A stretch of 64,000 nucleotides of DNA from NCBI RefSeq assembly GCF_014279815.1, contig NZ_CP047941.1, positions 1,736,001 to 1,800,000 on the forward strand, in the 5' to 3' direction. A program made the translations under genes and the position numbers. Positions 51,819 through 62,292 of the stretch are shown one piece after another; the stretch's first letter is position 1; every line of letters starts with the position of its first letter. Source of the stretch: Synechococcus sp. NOUM97013. Lineage in GTDB: Bacteria; Cyanobacteriota; Cyanobacteriia; PCC-6307; Cyanobiaceae. A model generated the notes under the pieces. It made no database searches and was not told where the DNA came from. It saw only the letters and a list, made by a program, of their open reading frames with translations.

Positions 51819-53252
51819 ATGGTTCGCGTTCGTCTGGCACCCAGCCCAACGGGGACGCTGCACATCGGAACGGCACGAACAGCCGTTTTCAATTGGCTTT
51901 ACGCCAGAAAAGAGGGCGGATCCTTTCTTCTGCGCATTGAAGACACCGACAAGGAGCGGTCCAAACCGGAATTCACCCGCAACATCCTTGAAGGTCTGCA
52001 ATGGCTTGGGATCGACTGGGATGAAGACCCCGTGATCCAGAGCGAGCGAGTGGATCAGCACCGAGCGGCGATCCAAGCGCTGCTCGAGAACGGCCTCGCC
52101 TATCGCTGTTATGCCAGTGAAGAAGAGCTGGAGGCGATGCGCGAAGCCCAGAAAGCTTCCAATCAGGCGCCGCGATACGACAACCGTCATCGCAACCTCA
52201 CGCCAGAGCAGGAAGCCGCGTTTCAGGCCGAAGGACGGGAGGCGGTCATCCGCTTTAAAATCGATGACGACGCTGAGATTCTCTGGAAGGATCTAGTGCG
52301 CGGACCAATGCGATGGCGCGGCGCCGACCTCGGTGGCGACATGGTGGTCGCCCGACGGGCACCCGCTGACCAGGTCGGTGATCCGTTGTACAACCTGGTG
52401 GTGGTGGTGGATGACGCAGCGATGGCCATCACCCATGTGATCCGCGGAGAAGATCACATCGCCAACACCGCCAAGCAGCTGCTGCTTTATGAAGCCCTTG
52501 GTCTGGCAAAGCCAACGTTCGCGCACGCGCCGCTGATTCTCAATGCCGAAGGCCGCAAGCTTTCGAAACGCGATGGAGTGACCTCCATTAATGACTTCCG
52601 CAGCATGGGCTACACGGCAGAAGCCATCGCCAACTACATGACCTTGCTGGGCTGGTCTGTACCGGAAGGAATGGAGGAACGCTTCACCCTGCAACAGGCA
52701 GCGGAGGTGTTCAGCTTCGATCGCGTCAACAAAGCTGGAGCCCGCTTCGATTGGGACAAACTCAACTGGCTGAATGGTCAGGTGCTGCATGCTCTGCCGC
52801 CAGAGCAGTTGCTCCAGGACGTGACGCCGCTGTGGACATCAGAGGGATGGTTGCTGCCAGAGGATCAGAGCTGGGCTCTGGCCCTGTGTGAACTGCTGGG
52901 TCCATCGCTCACGCTGATCAAAGACAGCGTCGAACAGGCATCACCCTTCTTTGTCTGTCCAGAGCTCGAAGACGATGGTGTGAAGCAACTCGCTGTCGAA
53001 GGTGCCAAAACTGCGATCTCCCATCTGCTGACCGCTTTGGAAGCCAAGCCCTGGGATGGGCTCGACACCAGCAAAGCTCAAGCGATGCTCGGCGACGCTG
53101 CCAAAGCGGCGGGCGTCAAGAAAGGGGTGATGATGAAATCCTTGCGAGCTGCGCTGTTGGGTCGTCTACAGGGACCCGACCTGATCACCACCTGGTCATT
53201 GCTGGCCCGAATCGAGCAAGACCTCCCCCGCCTCAGGCGCTGTCTGGACTGA
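51819..53252 (+). CDS. gltX: Glutamyl-tRNA synthetase
   Basis: 477 residues. Charges tRNA-Glu, which also feeds tetrapyrrole synthesis through glutamyl-tRNA reductase. Class I signatures: HIGT at 15-18 ([20 protein letters not shown]), KLSKR at about 247-251 (the KMSKS loop), plus [11 protein letters not shown]. The start at 51819 is set by the family N-terminus; the frame is open back into the tRNA-Asp gene. The end overlaps the convergent antiporter gene by 57 bp. Confidence 0.97.
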   Translation: MVRVRLAPSPTGTLHIGTARTAVFNWLYARKEGGSFLLRIEDTDKERSKPEFTRNILEGLQWLGIDWDEDPVIQSERVDQHRAAIQALLENGLAYRCYASEEELEAMREAQKASNQAPRYDNRHRNLTPEQEAAFQAEGREAVIRFKIDDDAEILWKDLVRGPMRWRGADLGGDMVVARRAPADQVGDPLYNLVVVVDDAAMAITHVIRGEDHIANTAKQLLLYEALGLAKPTFAHAPLILNAEGRKLSKRDGVTSINDFRSMGYTAEAIANYMTLLGWSVPEGMEERFTLQQAAEVFSFDRVNKAGARFDWDKLNWLNGQVLHALPPEQLLQDVTPLWTSEGWLLPEDQSWALALCELLGPSLTLIKDSVEQASPFFVCPELEDDGVKQLAVEGAKTAISHLLTALEAKPWDGLDTSKAQAMLGDAAKAAGVKKGVMMKSLRAALLGRLQGPDLITTWSLLARIEQDLPRLRRCLD

Positions 53253-54455
53253 GGAGTCACCATCCTCCTGCGTCAACCCAAGTGCTTTGGCCAGCGGTTG
53301 GGCACTCAGCCCCTGCAATCCCACTGTCATCAGGATCGTCAAAAAAACCAGACCCTGGAGGCGGCCGGCCCCGAGAACACCCGCCTGTTCCAACCGGATT
53401 GCGAACAGGGATGCAACAGCTGCGGTGACGATCCCCCGCGGTGCCAACCAACCCATGAACAGGCGCTGACGCCAGTTGAGCGGCAATCCCATGGTGGACA
53501 CACCAACGGCCACAGGACGCACCAGCACCATCAGCACAAGCACGCAGCTGATACCACCCCATCCCAGTGGACTGAGCTCAGCCCAGGACACGTCGGCCGC
53601 CAGCAGTGGGAACAACATCGTGATGGCCAGACTCGCCAGTTCACGGATCAATTCATCCAACTGAGCAGCCTGGGTCGAAGGACGACGCCCCACCACCACG
53701 CCAGCAGCCACCGATGCAGGCAGACCGGATTCGGGCAAAAGCCACTCACAGATCGAGAACATCAGGAACAGGACGCCCAGCGTGATCTGCAGACGCAGCC
53801 CCACCGAGTGCTCCGGTGGAAGGCGCCGCAACACCTCGGACAAAAGCCAGCCCACAGCCAAACCGATCAGCACCCCTCCACCGAGTCGTGACAACAGACC
53901 AATGGCAAGGCCTTTCCAGCCATAGAGGTCACCCAACAGCTGCTCCAGCAGCAGCAAGGCCAAGACAGCACCGATGGGTTCCAACACGAGACCTTCCGCC
54001 TCGAGCACATCGCCCAGAGGCGAGGCGAGTCGGATCTGCTGCACGATCGGGGTCACTACCGTGGGGCCGGTAGACAGCACGATTGCGCTGTAGACCGCGG
54101 AGAGTGACCATCCCAGGCCGGCCAACCAATGGGCCGCCAACATGGCAGCGCCGAACGACAACACCAGGCGCGCGAGGGAAATGCGCAGCACAGTGGCCTT
54201 GATCGTGTCCCCAGGAAGGCGCAGGTTCAGGCCACCGTCGAACAGCACCAGGCTGACCAGCAGCCCAACAGTTGTTTCCAGCCCGAGGCCAAGGTCAAGA
54301 GGTTCGACCAGTCCCAAACCGGAGCGCCCGATCAACAGGCCGGACAGCAGCAGCAGCACAACAGCCTGAAGCCCCGACAAAGCAGCCAGCAGACGTGCGC
54401 CAGCACCGGCAAAGACCGTGATGCCCCAAAGCAATCCGAGCCTGTCAGGCGTCAT
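53196..54455 (-). CDS. Monovalent cation:proton antiporter, CPA1 type
   Basis: 419 residues with about twelve spans. NhaP-like features are [14 protein letters not shown] (with the acidic residue of the helix), [11 protein letters not shown] and [17 protein letters not shown]. The C-terminus is short without a regulatory domain. It exchanges Na+ or K+ for H+ across the inner membrane, which suits marine life. ATG at 54455 chosen. The last 57 bp are antisense to gltX coding. Confidence 0.85.
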   Translation of the reverse strand: MTPDRLGLLWGITVFAGAGARLLAALSGLQAVVLLLLSGLLIGRSGLGLVEPLDLGLGLETTVGLLVSLVLFDGGLNLRLPGDTIKATVLRISLARLVLSFGAAMLAAHWLAGLGWSLSAVYSAIVLSTGPTVVTPIVQQIRLASPLGDVLEAEGLVLEPIGAVLALLLLEQLLGDLYGWKGLAIGLLSRLGGGVLIGLAVGWLLSEVLRRLPPEHSVGLRLQITLGVLFLMFSICEWLLPESGLPASVAAGVVVGRRPSTQAAQLDELIRELASLAITMLFPLLAADVSWAELSPLGWGGISCVLVLMVLVRPVAVGVSTMGLPLNWRQRLFMGWLAPRGIVTAAVASLFAIRLEQAGVLGAGRLQGLVFLTILMTVGLQGLSAQPLAKALGLTQEDGDSSVQTAPEAGEVLLDSGQQ

Positions 54456-54690
54456 CGATCGAGGCGTATTGCGGTTCCACACGCACGCCGATCACCGCGT
54501 CAGGACGGATCACGAGATATTCACCTTCAAAATCCCCCAGGGGAACATTCACGAAGGCCTGACCACTGCCACCGTTGACAAGCCCCTGATACCAGTCCTG
54601 AAACGTGTCGAGCGTAGGGAAATGAACCACCTCCGTCTGGCCTCCTGACAAGTGGAGCGAAATGCGATAGCGACGGGGGGTACGTGTCAT
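54445..54690 (-). CDS. Small conserved hypothetical protein
   Basis: 81 residues, ATG at 54690. Beta-rich: RRYRISLHLSGGQTEVVHFP, FQDWYQGLVNGGSGQAFVNV and GEYLVIRPDAVIGVRVEPQ, resembling a small barrel. It overlaps the antiporter start by 11 bp and adjoins the stop of the upstream gene, so all three are likely one transcript. Confidence 0.65.
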   Translation of the reverse strand: MTRTPRRYRISLHLSGGQTEVVHFPTLDTFQDWYQGLVNGGSGQAFVNVPLGDFEGEYLVIRPDAVIGVRVEPQYASIDDA

Positions 54691-55235
54691 CAGCGAACCG
54701 TACAGGTCCAGGGTATGGGTGAACTTCCACCCGAAACATAGAGAGGATGACGCGGTTGCCCGCTTCGCGTGGTTCCGATGGCCAGCGGGGCCGTCCCTGC
54801 AAGACGGTGCACCAGCGACTGCTTCAGCATCTCCACCACTTGCTGATCCCGTTGGTGCAGACCACCGGCGGCACCCCAGCCGAGCCAGAGATCCCAACCA
54901 GGGTGGGATGCCCAACCCTGGAACCAGCCCTTCAACACCCGGTCGTTGTCCTTGCCGACCGGATCGGCACACCGGCGCAGGGCCACGGGAGCCGGTGAGA
55001 TTCGAGCGAAAAGATTGAGCACGACAAGCTGATGATGCCCCCAGGTCCTGGCGAATCCCTGCAGACGCCGAAGGGTTGGATCGTCACGGCCTGCATCCGC
55101 GCGAGAAGGATTCAAGCCCAGAAACAGCAGCACGCGCCGATGGTCATCGTGAGCGGGTGTTGACACCACACGCTGCAACTCCCATCGGTACTGACCGCAG
55201 GCGCTGAAGGAGGCTTCAGACCTCCAGCAGGTCAC
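54690..55235 (-). CDS. DUF1643-family protein
   Basis: 181 residues from a GTG at 55235; a longer ATG start at 55274 would overlap wecB by 59 bp. Family segments: EASFSACGQYRWELQRVV, RVLLFLGLNPSRADAGRDDP, TLRRLQGFARTWGHHQLVVL and LWLGWGAAGG. The function is not known to me. C-terminus GQPRHPLYVSGG suggests a nucleotide or phosphate site. Confidence 0.75.
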   Translation of the reverse strand: MTCWRSEASFSACGQYRWELQRVVSTPAHDDHRRVLLFLGLNPSRADAGRDDPTLRRLQGFARTWGHHQLVVLNLFARISPAPVALRRCADPVGKDNDRVLKGWFQGWASHPGWDLWLGWGAAGGLHQRDQQVVEMLKQSLVHRLAGTAPLAIGTTRSGQPRHPLYVSGGSSPIPWTCTVR

Positions 55236-56328
55236 AAGCAGCCTCAAGAATCCGACCACTGGCCTGGCCATCACCGAATGGATTCACCGCACGGGCCATC
55301 TGGTCATAAGCCTCAGGATCATCGAGCAGCAGCGAAGCTTCACGGGCAATCGACGCACTATCCGTGCCAATCAGCCGAGCAGTTCCTGCATCCACAGCCT
55401 CGGGACGTTCGGTGGTTCTGCGCAGTACCAGGACGGGCTTGCCGAGGGCCGGGGCTTCTTCCTGCAGACCGCCAGAGTCGGTGAGCAGCAGCGTGCATCC
55501 CTTCATGGCCGCCACCAGACGGTCGTAATCAAGCGGCTCGGTAAGCACGACCCTGGGATGGTCGCCGAGAAGAGCCTGCAGGGGCTCACGCACCGTCGGA
55601 TTGCGATGAAGCGGAAGCAACAAGACTGCATCCGAATGACTGTCGAGCACCTGACGCATGCCCGCCGCAATGCTGTTCAGGCGGTCACCCCAGTTTTCGC
55701 GCCGATGCACCGTGGCCAGGATCACCTTCTGATGCGCCCAGTCGATGGGCAGATCGTCGAGCGATGGGGCTTGGTCGGCCATGCGCAGCAAAGCGTCGAT
55801 CACGGTGTTTCCCGTCACCATCACCCGACCCACCACGCCGGAAGCCTTCAGGTTGTCGTGGGAACGCTGGGTTGGGGCGAAATGCAGCTGCGACACCTGT
55901 GAAATCAACCTGCGGTTCGCTTCCTCTGGGAAAGGATCCAGCAGGTTGTCGGTCCGCAGGCCAGCTTCGACGTGGCCGACGGGAATCTGTTCGTAAAAAG
56001 CCGCAAGAGCAGCAGCAAACGCGGTGGTGGTGTCACCTTGAACCAACACCAATCCTGGTGGAAACGCCTGAAAATCGTCGCGGAGGCCCTGCAGCGCAGC
56101 ACAGGTGACGTGCGTCAGTGTTTGACGTGGTGCCATCAGGTTGAGATCCTGATCTGCCTTCAAACGGAACAGATCCATCACCTGGGAGACCATTTCACGA
56201 TGCTGCCCGGTGAGCACCACACGGGTGTCGATGGCATCAGAAGCGCGGAATTCCTGAATGACAGGCGCCAGCTTGATGGCTTCCGGACGAGTGCCAAGCA
56301 CGATGGTCACGCGGGGCTTGGCAGCCAT
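55216..56328 (-). CDS. wecB: UDP-N-acetylglucosamine 2-epimerase (non-hydrolysing)
   Basis: 370 residues. Interconverts UDP-GlcNAc and UDP-ManNAc for surface polysaccharides. Motifs: IVLGTRPEAIKLAPVI, VVLTGQHREM, VLVQGDTTTAFAAALAAF, VGHVEAGLRT, FPEEANRRLISQVSQLHFAP, VHRRENWG and LLTDSGGLQEEAPALGKPVL. ATG at 56328 preferred to TTG at 56334. Confidence 0.93.
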   Translation of the reverse strand: MAAKPRVTIVLGTRPEAIKLAPVIQEFRASDAIDTRVVLTGQHREMVSQVMDLFRLKADQDLNLMAPRQTLTHVTCAALQGLRDDFQAFPPGLVLVQGDTTTAFAAALAAFYEQIPVGHVEAGLRTDNLLDPFPEEANRRLISQVSQLHFAPTQRSHDNLKASGVVGRVMVTGNTVIDALLRMADQAPSLDDLPIDWAHQKVILATVHRRENWGDRLNSIAAGMRQVLDSHSDAVLLLPLHRNPTVREPLQALLGDHPRVVLTEPLDYDRLVAAMKGCTLLLTDSGGLQEEAPALGKPVLVLRRTTERPEAVDAGTARLIGTDSASIAREASLLLDDPEAYDQMARAVNPFGDGQASGRILEAACDLLEV

Positions 56329-56438
56329 AGACAAAGCACTGGTGGCGGAATCTTAATCGCGTTTCACCAAGCTCCCACCAAGGCTTCACTCGCCTGGTCA
56401 GTCATCTCAGCGAAGCTGAATCCAGCAGCGGAGCCGGC

Positions 56439-57605
56439 GTGAGTCAAACGATCTTTCCCCCGGGCTTCCCATCCACCACGGCTGCAGTGCCGCACCGTCA
56501 GGTGGCGCCCCCCGAAGTCACCCCCCCGGATCTGGATTCAGCACCCAGCCTGGAACGCATCGTCCAGATCGCGAATGAGCAGGGACATTCCGATGTGCAC
56601 CTCGGCGTTGGAGAAACACCCCGGTACCGAGCTCGAGGCGAGATGCTCCAGACCGAATGGCCTGTGACCACATTCGAGACGTTTCAAGGCTGGCTTCAGG
56701 AGATCCTCTCTCCTCAACAGATTGATGACTTCCTTCAGTCGAAGGAGTTCGACGGGGCCTATGCGTTCCCGTTTGTGCGCGTCCGCATCAACCTGCTGGA
56801 TTCTCTGCGGGGACCAGCCATGGTTCTGCGTCTGATTCCCCAAACGATTCTCAGCCTTGAAGCACTGCAACTTCCTGATGTTTTGAGGGATTTGGCCTCA
56901 AGGCCCAAGGGGCTGGTGCTGGTAACGGGGCCAACAGGGTCCGGCAAAAGCACAACCCTGGCGGCCATGATCGACTGGATCAACCGTCATCAGAGCCGTC
57001 ACATCCTCACCATCGAGGACCCGGTTGAATTTGTGCACTCCAGCCAAAGTTCCCTGATCCGCCATCGGGAGGTGGGTCTGCACACGCACAAATTCCACAA
57101 CGCCCTCCGGGCCGCGTTGCGTGAAGATCCTGATGTGATCCTGGTGGGTGAAATTCGCGATCAAGAGACGCTCAACACGGCACTGGAGGCTTCCCAGACT
57201 GGACATCTGGTGTTCGGAACGCTTCACACCAACTCCGCCGTCAAAACGGTGGAACGTGTGCTGGGAATGTTTCCTCCGGAAGACCAAGACAGCATTCGAC
57301 GGTCTCTGTCGGAATCCCTGCTCGGTGTGATTGCCCAGGGGTTGATCCGCACCACCGATGGCAAGCGAGCCGCCTTTCACGACATCCTGATTAATACCGA
57401 TGCGTGCAAGGACTACATCCAACGGGGAGCCCTTGATGACGTTGAAGAAATCATGGAGCGCAGCGGTTTTGATGGCATGGTGACCACGAATCAATCGCTG
57501 CAGACGCTGGTGGAGAAAGGTCGTGTTGCAGCGGATCAGGCCATCGCCTTGAGTCTCAAACCCAACGAACTTGCCCAGGCGCTTCGAGGTCGTGGTGGGA
57601 CTTAA
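56439..57605 (+). CDS. pilT: Type IV pilus retraction ATPase, PilT type
   Basis: 388 residues, GTG start. A Pro-rich N-terminal extension of about 35 residues precedes the core. Walker A is GPTGSGKST (about 164), the Asp box is ILTIEDPVEFVH, Walker B LREDPDVILVGEIRDQET, and the His box GHLVFGTLHTNSAVKTVERV. Retracts pili for motility or DNA uptake. It lacks a full run of other pilus genes here; the EbsA-like gene is 9 kb away. PilT versus PilU subtype cannot be told. Confidence 0.9.
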   Translation: MSQTIFPPGFPSTTAAVPHRQVAPPEVTPPDLDSAPSLERIVQIANEQGHSDVHLGVGETPRYRARGEMLQTEWPVTTFETFQGWLQEILSPQQIDDFLQSKEFDGAYAFPFVRVRINLLDSLRGPAMVLRLIPQTILSLEALQLPDVLRDLASRPKGLVLVTGPTGSGKSTTLAAMIDWINRHQSRHILTIEDPVEFVHSSQSSLIRHREVGLHTHKFHNALRAALREDPDVILVGEIRDQETLNTALEASQTGHLVFGTLHTNSAVKTVERVLGMFPPEDQDSIRRSLSESLLGVIAQGLIRTTDGKRAAFHDILINTDACKDYIQRGALDDVEEIMERSGFDGMVTTNQSLQTLVEKGRVAADQAIALSLKPNELAQALRGRGGT

Positions 57606-57737
57606 CCAGAACAATGCTTCGGATGATTAGCCATCTCCCGAGACAATTTTCTTAAATAGCCAATCACAAAGTAGCGATCCGTAAGGACGGCCATTAACAA
57701 CAAGAATCACTCACGCACACCACAACCAAATGCGCCG

Positions 57738-57914
57738 TCAGCCGGCTGCAAAAAGTCTGATCAACAACAGAAAAGCCAGTCCTGCTGATAGCCCGAGCAT
57801 GGCCAGACGACCGTTCCAGATTTCAGCCTGGGGAGTGAATCCCCTGCGCCAGGAATTCAACTCAACGGAATCCACTGGCTCGACATTGGACTCTTGATTG
57901 GGGTCAGGACTCAT
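57738..57914 (-). CDS. hli: High-light-inducible protein (Hlip/Scp)
   Basis: 58 residues from ATG at 57914. Single-helix relative of LHC proteins that binds chlorophyll and carotenoid under stress. The chlorophyll-binding motif is EIWNGRLAMLGLSAGLAFLL, equal to ExxNxRxAM. An acidic, polar N-terminus (about 35 residues) precedes it. It is a stand-alone single-span protein, expected to be induced by high light, though no promoter motif can be assigned. Confidence 0.93.
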   Translation of the reverse strand: MSPDPNQESNVEPVDSVELNSWRRGFTPQAEIWNGRLAMLGLSAGLAFLLLIRLFAAG

Positions 57915-57958
57915 CCCCACAACCTAAAAACAGACGACAACACCCTATGTGTTGCATC

Positions 57959-59035
57959 TCAGAAAGGGGGATTCGATTGATACAGAGGCGCACAGTTCTC
58001 CAGCGGCCAGCGTGCAGACACCCCCAGCTGCAGAGAACTGAAGCCCGACAGGCCACTCCAGTGAAGTCGCTGGAACGCTGCCGCACCAACCATCGCAGCA
58101 TTGTCAGTGCAATAGGCCAGGGGAGCGAGATGAACAGCCACTCCTTGCTTGCTGCCCTGCGCATGCATGCAACGCCGCAAGCGCTGGTTGGCAGCCACAC
58201 CCCCAACCATCACCAGGGTCGACAAACCCTGATCAGCACAGCACCGCAGACTGCGCTGCACCAGCACATCCACCACCACCTGCTCAAAGCTGGCAGCGAG
58301 ATCAGCCAGGGGGAGGGGCTCCTCAGCACGCTTGCAGGCCTCCACCTGCCTCAGCATTGCGGTCTTGAGACCACTGAAGGAAAAGTCATAGGGATAAAAA
58401 CCACCGCCTGGTTTGGACACGCGTCCCTTGGGCAGTGAAAAGCGGGTCGCCTCGCCATCCCGCGCGACGGCCTGAATGGCAGGACCACCCGGATAGGACA
58501 ACCCCATCAGCCTGGCCACCTTGTCGAAGGCCTCACCGGCGGCGTCATCGTGGCTTCGACCGAGACGCTCCATGCAGCAATCACCATCCACTCGGATCAG
58601 CTCGGTGTGGCCACCACTTACCAGCAGAACCAAATAAGGGGGGTCCGGGGATTCGTCCGCGAGATGCACGGAGGCCAGGTGGGCTTCAAGGTGATGCACA
58701 CCCACAAACGGGCGGTCGTGGAGGGCCGCAAGCGTGCGTCCTGTCACCGAACCCGCCATCAGAGCGCCCACCAGTCCTGGTGTGACCGTGGACGCCACAG
58801 CATCCAGATCGGTCATCGACAGTTCAGCGTCATCCAGGGCCTGGCCGATCAGATGCGGCAGCGCTTCCACATGACGACGGGATGCAATCTCAGGGACCAC
58901 CCCTCCCCACTGGGCATGCTCCTCAATCTGGGAGGCAATGCGATGCGCCAGCACGTGCAATCGGCCATTGCGATGCTCCACCACAGCAGCTGCGGACTCG
59001 TCACAACTTGTTTCGAGGGCAAGCAGCTTTGACAT
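57959..59035 (-). CDS. tsaD: tRNA N6-threonylcarbamoyladenosine transferase subunit
   Basis: 358 residues. Transfers threonylcarbamoyl to A37 of ANN-decoding tRNAs with TsaB and TsaE. Motifs: [32 protein letters not shown] (His ligands), [14 protein letters not shown] and [14 protein letters not shown]. Start ATG at 59035, divergent from psaF with 76 bp between. Confidence 0.95.
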   Translation of the reverse strand: MSKLLALETSCDESAAAVVEHRNGRLHVLAHRIASQIEEHAQWGGVVPEIASRRHVEALPHLIGQALDDAELSMTDLDAVASTVTPGLVGALMAGSVTGRTLAALHDRPFVGVHHLEAHLASVHLADESPDPPYLVLLVSGGHTELIRVDGDCCMERLGRSHDDAAGEAFDKVARLMGLSYPGGPAIQAVARDGEATRFSLPKGRVSKPGGGFYPYDFSFSGLKTAMLRQVEACKRAEEPLPLADLAASFEQVVVDVLVQRSLRCCADQGLSTLVMVGGVAANQRLRRCMHAQGSKQGVAVHLAPLAYCTDNAAMVGAAAFQRLHWSGLSGFSSLQLGVSARWPLENCAPLYQSNPPF

Positions 59036-59111
59036 CCGAACCGAGAGCCTCCACTACTGTCGATTTGTGACATCCTGCCGCTTCGGCGCAGGCTCAACAG
59101 GAATCGTCCCG

Positions 59112-59591
59112 ATGCGTCGTCTCTTCGCCCTCGCGCTTTCGGCACTGCTTGTCTTCGGCTTTGCGCCCGTCGCCAAAGCAGATGTTGCAGGTCTGACTCC
59201 ATGCTCAGAAAGCGCCCGTTTCCAGCAACGCGCCAGCGCAGCCTCCACACCACAGGCCAAAGCTCGTTTCGACATGTACAGCCAAGCTGTCTGTGGTGAA
59301 GACGGTCTTCCTCACCTGATCGTCGATGGCCGCTGGGATCACGCTGGTGACTTTGTCTACCCCGGCCTGATGTTCCTCTACGTGGCTGGCTGCATTGGCT
59401 GGTCCGGTCGTGAGTACCTGAAAGCCACCCGCGGCACGAAGGAGCAGTACATGAAGGAAATCCAGATCGATTTCCAAATTGCTCTGAAGTCTTTGATCGC
59501 TTCAGCAACCTGGCCTCTGGCAGCAGTGCGTGAATTCACCAGCGGCAAGCTGCTGGAAGATGATTCCAAGATCACTGTTTCCCCTCGCTGA
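59112..59591 (+). CDS. psaF: Photosystem I subunit III (PsaF)
   Basis: 159 residues. Lumen-exposed PSI subunit near the plastocyanin/cytochrome c6 docking site. Signal peptide (LFALALSALLVFGFAPVAKA) precedes DVAGLTPCSESARFQQRASA with the paired Cys (second in SQAVCGEDGLPHLIVDGRWD). One membrane span (FVYPGLMFLYVAGCIGWSGR) and a C-terminal helix follow. psaJ is 36 bp downstream, forming the classic psaFJ operon. Confidence 0.97.
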   Translation: MRRLFALALSALLVFGFAPVAKADVAGLTPCSESARFQQRASAASTPQAKARFDMYSQAVCGEDGLPHLIVDGRWDHAGDFVYPGLMFLYVAGCIGWSGREYLKATRGTKEQYMKEIQIDFQIALKSLIASATWPLAAVREFTSGKLLEDDSKITVSPR

Positions 59592-59627
59592 ATCTTTCCC
59601 TGTCACTGTCATTGATCCACTGAAACG

Positions 59628-59747
59628 ATGAAGAAATTTCTGAGCACAGCACCTGTGGTAGCTGCCATCTGGTTTACGGCCACAGCAGGCATTCTGATTG
59701 AGTGGAATCGGTTTTTCCCCGATCTTCTGTTCCACCCCATGGGCTGA
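59628..59747 (+). CDS. psaJ: Photosystem I subunit IX (PsaJ)
   Basis: 39 residues: [20 protein letters not shown], then [19 protein letters not shown]. The single span and the FFPDLLFHP end are diagnostic of PsaJ, which stabilises PsaF in the PSI complex. A strong terminator follows. Confidence 0.96.
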   Translation: MKKFLSTAPVVAAIWFTATAGILIEWNRFFPDLLFHPMG

Positions 59748-59767
59748 ACACAGCATCACCGTCAACA

Positions 59768-59797
59768 AAAAAGGAGGGCTAGGTCCCTCCTTTTTTT
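59768..59797 (+). terminator. Terminator after psaFJ
   Basis: AAGGAGGG-CTAGGT-CCCTCCTT followed by TTTTTTT; a preceding A-run makes it work in the other direction too, so it can also end the convergent gmk transcript. Confidence 0.9.
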
Positions 59798-59811
59798 GTG
59801 CCAATTGCTGT

Positions 59812-60378
59812 TTAGGCGAGACTCATCAGACGTTCCAGCTCTGCAAGCGCAGTCTCAAGATCATCATTGACCACGACTGCGTCAAATTCCTGCTGGGCGT
59901 CCAGTTCAGCGCGGGCGCGATCCAGCCGTTTCTGGATGGCATCTTCCGACTCCGTTCCACGACCGCGAATACGCCGCTCGAGTTCCTCAAAGCTCGGTGG
60001 CGCCAAAAAGATCTGAAAGGCCTCAGGAAAACTACGGCGCACCTGACGTGCCCCCTCTAGTTCGATTTCCAGCAAAACAGGCGTGCCGGCATCCAGCCGC
60101 TGCATCACCGGTTGCCGGGGGGTTCCATAACAATTACCCGCAAATTCAGCCCACTCCAGCAGCCCCCCTTGAGCCACGAGATCGTCAAACGACGGGCGGG
60201 AATGGAAAAAGTACTGAACCCCATGCTGTTCTCCATCCCGCGGTAAGCGTGTGGTCGCGGAAACCGAAAGCCACACCTGGGGATGGCGCTCCAGCAGACG
60301 GGCCACAAGCGTGCCTTTGCCCACACCGCTTGGCCCCGTCAAGAGGGCGAGCCGGGCTCGGCTGTCGGTCGGTGCCAT
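59812..60378 (-). CDS. gmk: Guanylate kinase
   Basis: 188 residues. Phosphorylates GMP to GDP. P-loop GPSGVGKGT (about 15-23); GMP-binding segments [20 protein letters not shown] and [24 protein letters not shown] and [23 protein letters not shown] at 60378; the much longer frame upstream is antisense to the NFACT gene. Confidence 0.95.
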   Translation of the reverse strand: MAPTDSRARLALLTGPSGVGKGTLVARLLERHPQVWLSVSATTRLPRDGEQHGVQYFFHSRPSFDDLVAQGGLLEWAEFAGNCYGTPRQPVMQRLDAGTPVLLEIELEGARQVRRSFPEAFQIFLAPPSFEELERRIRGRGTESEDAIQKRLDRARAELDAQQEFDAVVVNDDLETALAELERLMSLA

Positions 60379-60441
60379 GGCTTGTGCGCAGTCAGGCTGC
60401 AGGGTAGGAAGGCATCCCACGTCAGAAGACCACCGACAGCG

Positions 60442-62181
60442 ATGGCCAGCAGCACGCTTCAGGTGATGGATCTCACCAGCCTCAAGGCCGTGCTGGCGGA
60501 CCTCAGCAATCAGATTCTTCCCAGCCGCTTCGAAAAGGCCCAGCAGCCAGACCCGCACAGTCTCCAGCTGGGTTTCCGCACGCTGAAAGGAATGATTTGG
60601 CTGGAGCTCAGCTGGCAGGCCGAGGCCGCCAGGCTTGTGCGGATTCCGCCTCCGAAACGGACCGGTGCCGGCAGCACGCTGGCGCAACAGGTACAGCACG
60701 GCCTGCGTCAGCTGGCGCTCGTCGACCTGCAACAGCACGGATTCGAGCGGGTGGTGCAGTTTCAGTTCGCCCCGCGACCCGGTGAAGCAGCCGTCAGGAC
60801 CCTGGTCCTGGAGCTGATGGGTCGTCACAGCAACTGCCTCATGCTCGATGATCAGCAGCGCATCACAGCGATCGCCCGTCAGGTAAGGCAGCACCAATCA
60901 AGGATCCGACCGCTGAGCAGCGGTGATGCCTATCTACCGCCGCCTTCTCTTCAAAGCCTTCCGCCACAATTAAACGAACCGATCGAACAGTGGCAACGAC
61001 GTCTGTCACTGCTGCCGGTCGGGCTGGGCAAGGCATTGCGCGAGACCTATCAGGGAATCAGTCCTGCGCTGATCAAGCAGCTGGTTGCACTGCCAGCGAC
61101 GGCCGCCAATCCATCGCCGGCCCTGCTGCCCTCCACACCCGTCGACACCATCACCCCGGACCAGTGGTCGCGGTTGCATCAACGCTGGCTGCAATGGCTC
61201 AGGCATCTGGATCAGACCACCTTCAGCCTTCAGCTGGAAAAAGAGGGTGGGTATTGCGTCTGGAACGGCCCTGACATCGAACGCGACGATGACCGTGACA
61301 ATGCTTTGGGGGATTGCCTCAGCCTCCGACTTGGTCTGTATTACCGCCACCACCTGAATGCGCGTCGCCTGCAGCGCAGGACCGACGAACTCAGGCAATT
61401 GCTCCAAGTGAGTCGCGAGCGGGAACAAGCCCAGCGGATGGAGCAGCAAGACCGCATGGAGGACACCAACAATGCGGAAACACTGCAGCGCCAGGCCGAC
61501 ACCCTCCTCTGTCAGCAGAATCCAGACCGCGACAGCATCGATCGCGCTCAGAAGCTCTACCAACGTGCTCGTCGATTACGACGGGCCATCCCCGTGATCG
61601 AGGAGCGCCTCCGACATCACGATCAACGCCTGGCCTTGCTCGATGGCAGCGAGAGTTTTCTGGAGGATTTGATCCAAGCGGAGTGGGATGACCCGGCTGA
61701 GCGCAGCCAACAACTCGAAGACCTCAAGCTTGAACTGGAAGAGCTATTGACCCCCAAGCGGCAACGCCGTCAAATCGGTCCACCACCAGGACAGCCCCAG
61801 CCCCTGGCGTTGACATCGGCGGGTGGACTGCTGATCCAAGTGGGACGCAACCACCGCCAAAACGAATGGATCAGTCTTCGACAAGCCCGCAGCGGGGATC
61901 TCTGGTTTCACGCGCAAGAGTGCCCTGGCAGCCATGTGGTGCTCAAGGCATCAGCCTCTGCAGCATCAGAGCAGGACATTCAGGAAGCGGCTGACCTCGC
62001 AGCCTGGTTCAGTCGCGCGAAGGGCAACCGACGGGTGGCCGTGGTGATGACCTCGGTGGACCATCTCCAGAGAATTCCTGGATCAGCCCCAGGAACCGTG
62101 CGGCATCGGCAGGCGGATCTGGTGTGGGCTGAACCGGACCGTGCACGTCGAACCCTTGAGGGGCGGGAGCCCCTAGCCTGA
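60442..62181 (+). CDS. NFACT/RqcH-family protein (fibronectin-binding A domain)
   Basis: 579 residues. NFACT proteins bind stalled 50S-peptidyl-tRNA complexes and, in the RqcH form, add Ala tails that mark nascent chains for degradation. N-terminal domain has [20 protein letters not shown] and [18 protein letters not shown]; the middle is a long coiled coil (about 310-430); the C-terminal NFACT-R domain has [40 protein letters not shown] 60466 is an alternative start. Divergent from gmk. Confidence 0.87.
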   Translation: MASSTLQVMDLTSLKAVLADLSNQILPSRFEKAQQPDPHSLQLGFRTLKGMIWLELSWQAEAARLVRIPPPKRTGAGSTLAQQVQHGLRQLALVDLQQHGFERVVQFQFAPRPGEAAVRTLVLELMGRHSNCLMLDDQQRITAIARQVRQHQSRIRPLSSGDAYLPPPSLQSLPPQLNEPIEQWQRRLSLLPVGLGKALRETYQGISPALIKQLVALPATAANPSPALLPSTPVDTITPDQWSRLHQRWLQWLRHLDQTTFSLQLEKEGGYCVWNGPDIERDDDRDNALGDCLSLRLGLYYRHHLNARRLQRRTDELRQLLQVSREREQAQRMEQQDRMEDTNNAETLQRQADTLLCQQNPDRDSIDRAQKLYQRARRLRRAIPVIEERLRHHDQRLALLDGSESFLEDLIQAEWDDPAERSQQLEDLKLELEELLTPKRQRRQIGPPPGQPQPLALTSAGGLLIQVGRNHRQNEWISLRQARSGDLWFHAQECPGSHVVLKASASAASEQDIQEAADLAAWFSRAKGNRRVAVVMTSVDHLQRIPGSAPGTVRHRQADLVWAEPDRARRTLEGREPLA

Positions 62182-62292
62182 TCCTGCACGGACAGTGAAG
62201 CCCCCCTGACGAGGATCGAGCCCAACGAGCCAAGCGCACTGTCACCGCCACCCCCGATTCGAATCGGGAGTCCTGACAGCCCTCCTAATGAC

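Noticed and set aside
59697-60060. 120-codon plus-strand ORF over the end of psaJ and gmk
   Set aside because: Crosses the psaFJ terminator and is antisense to gmk.
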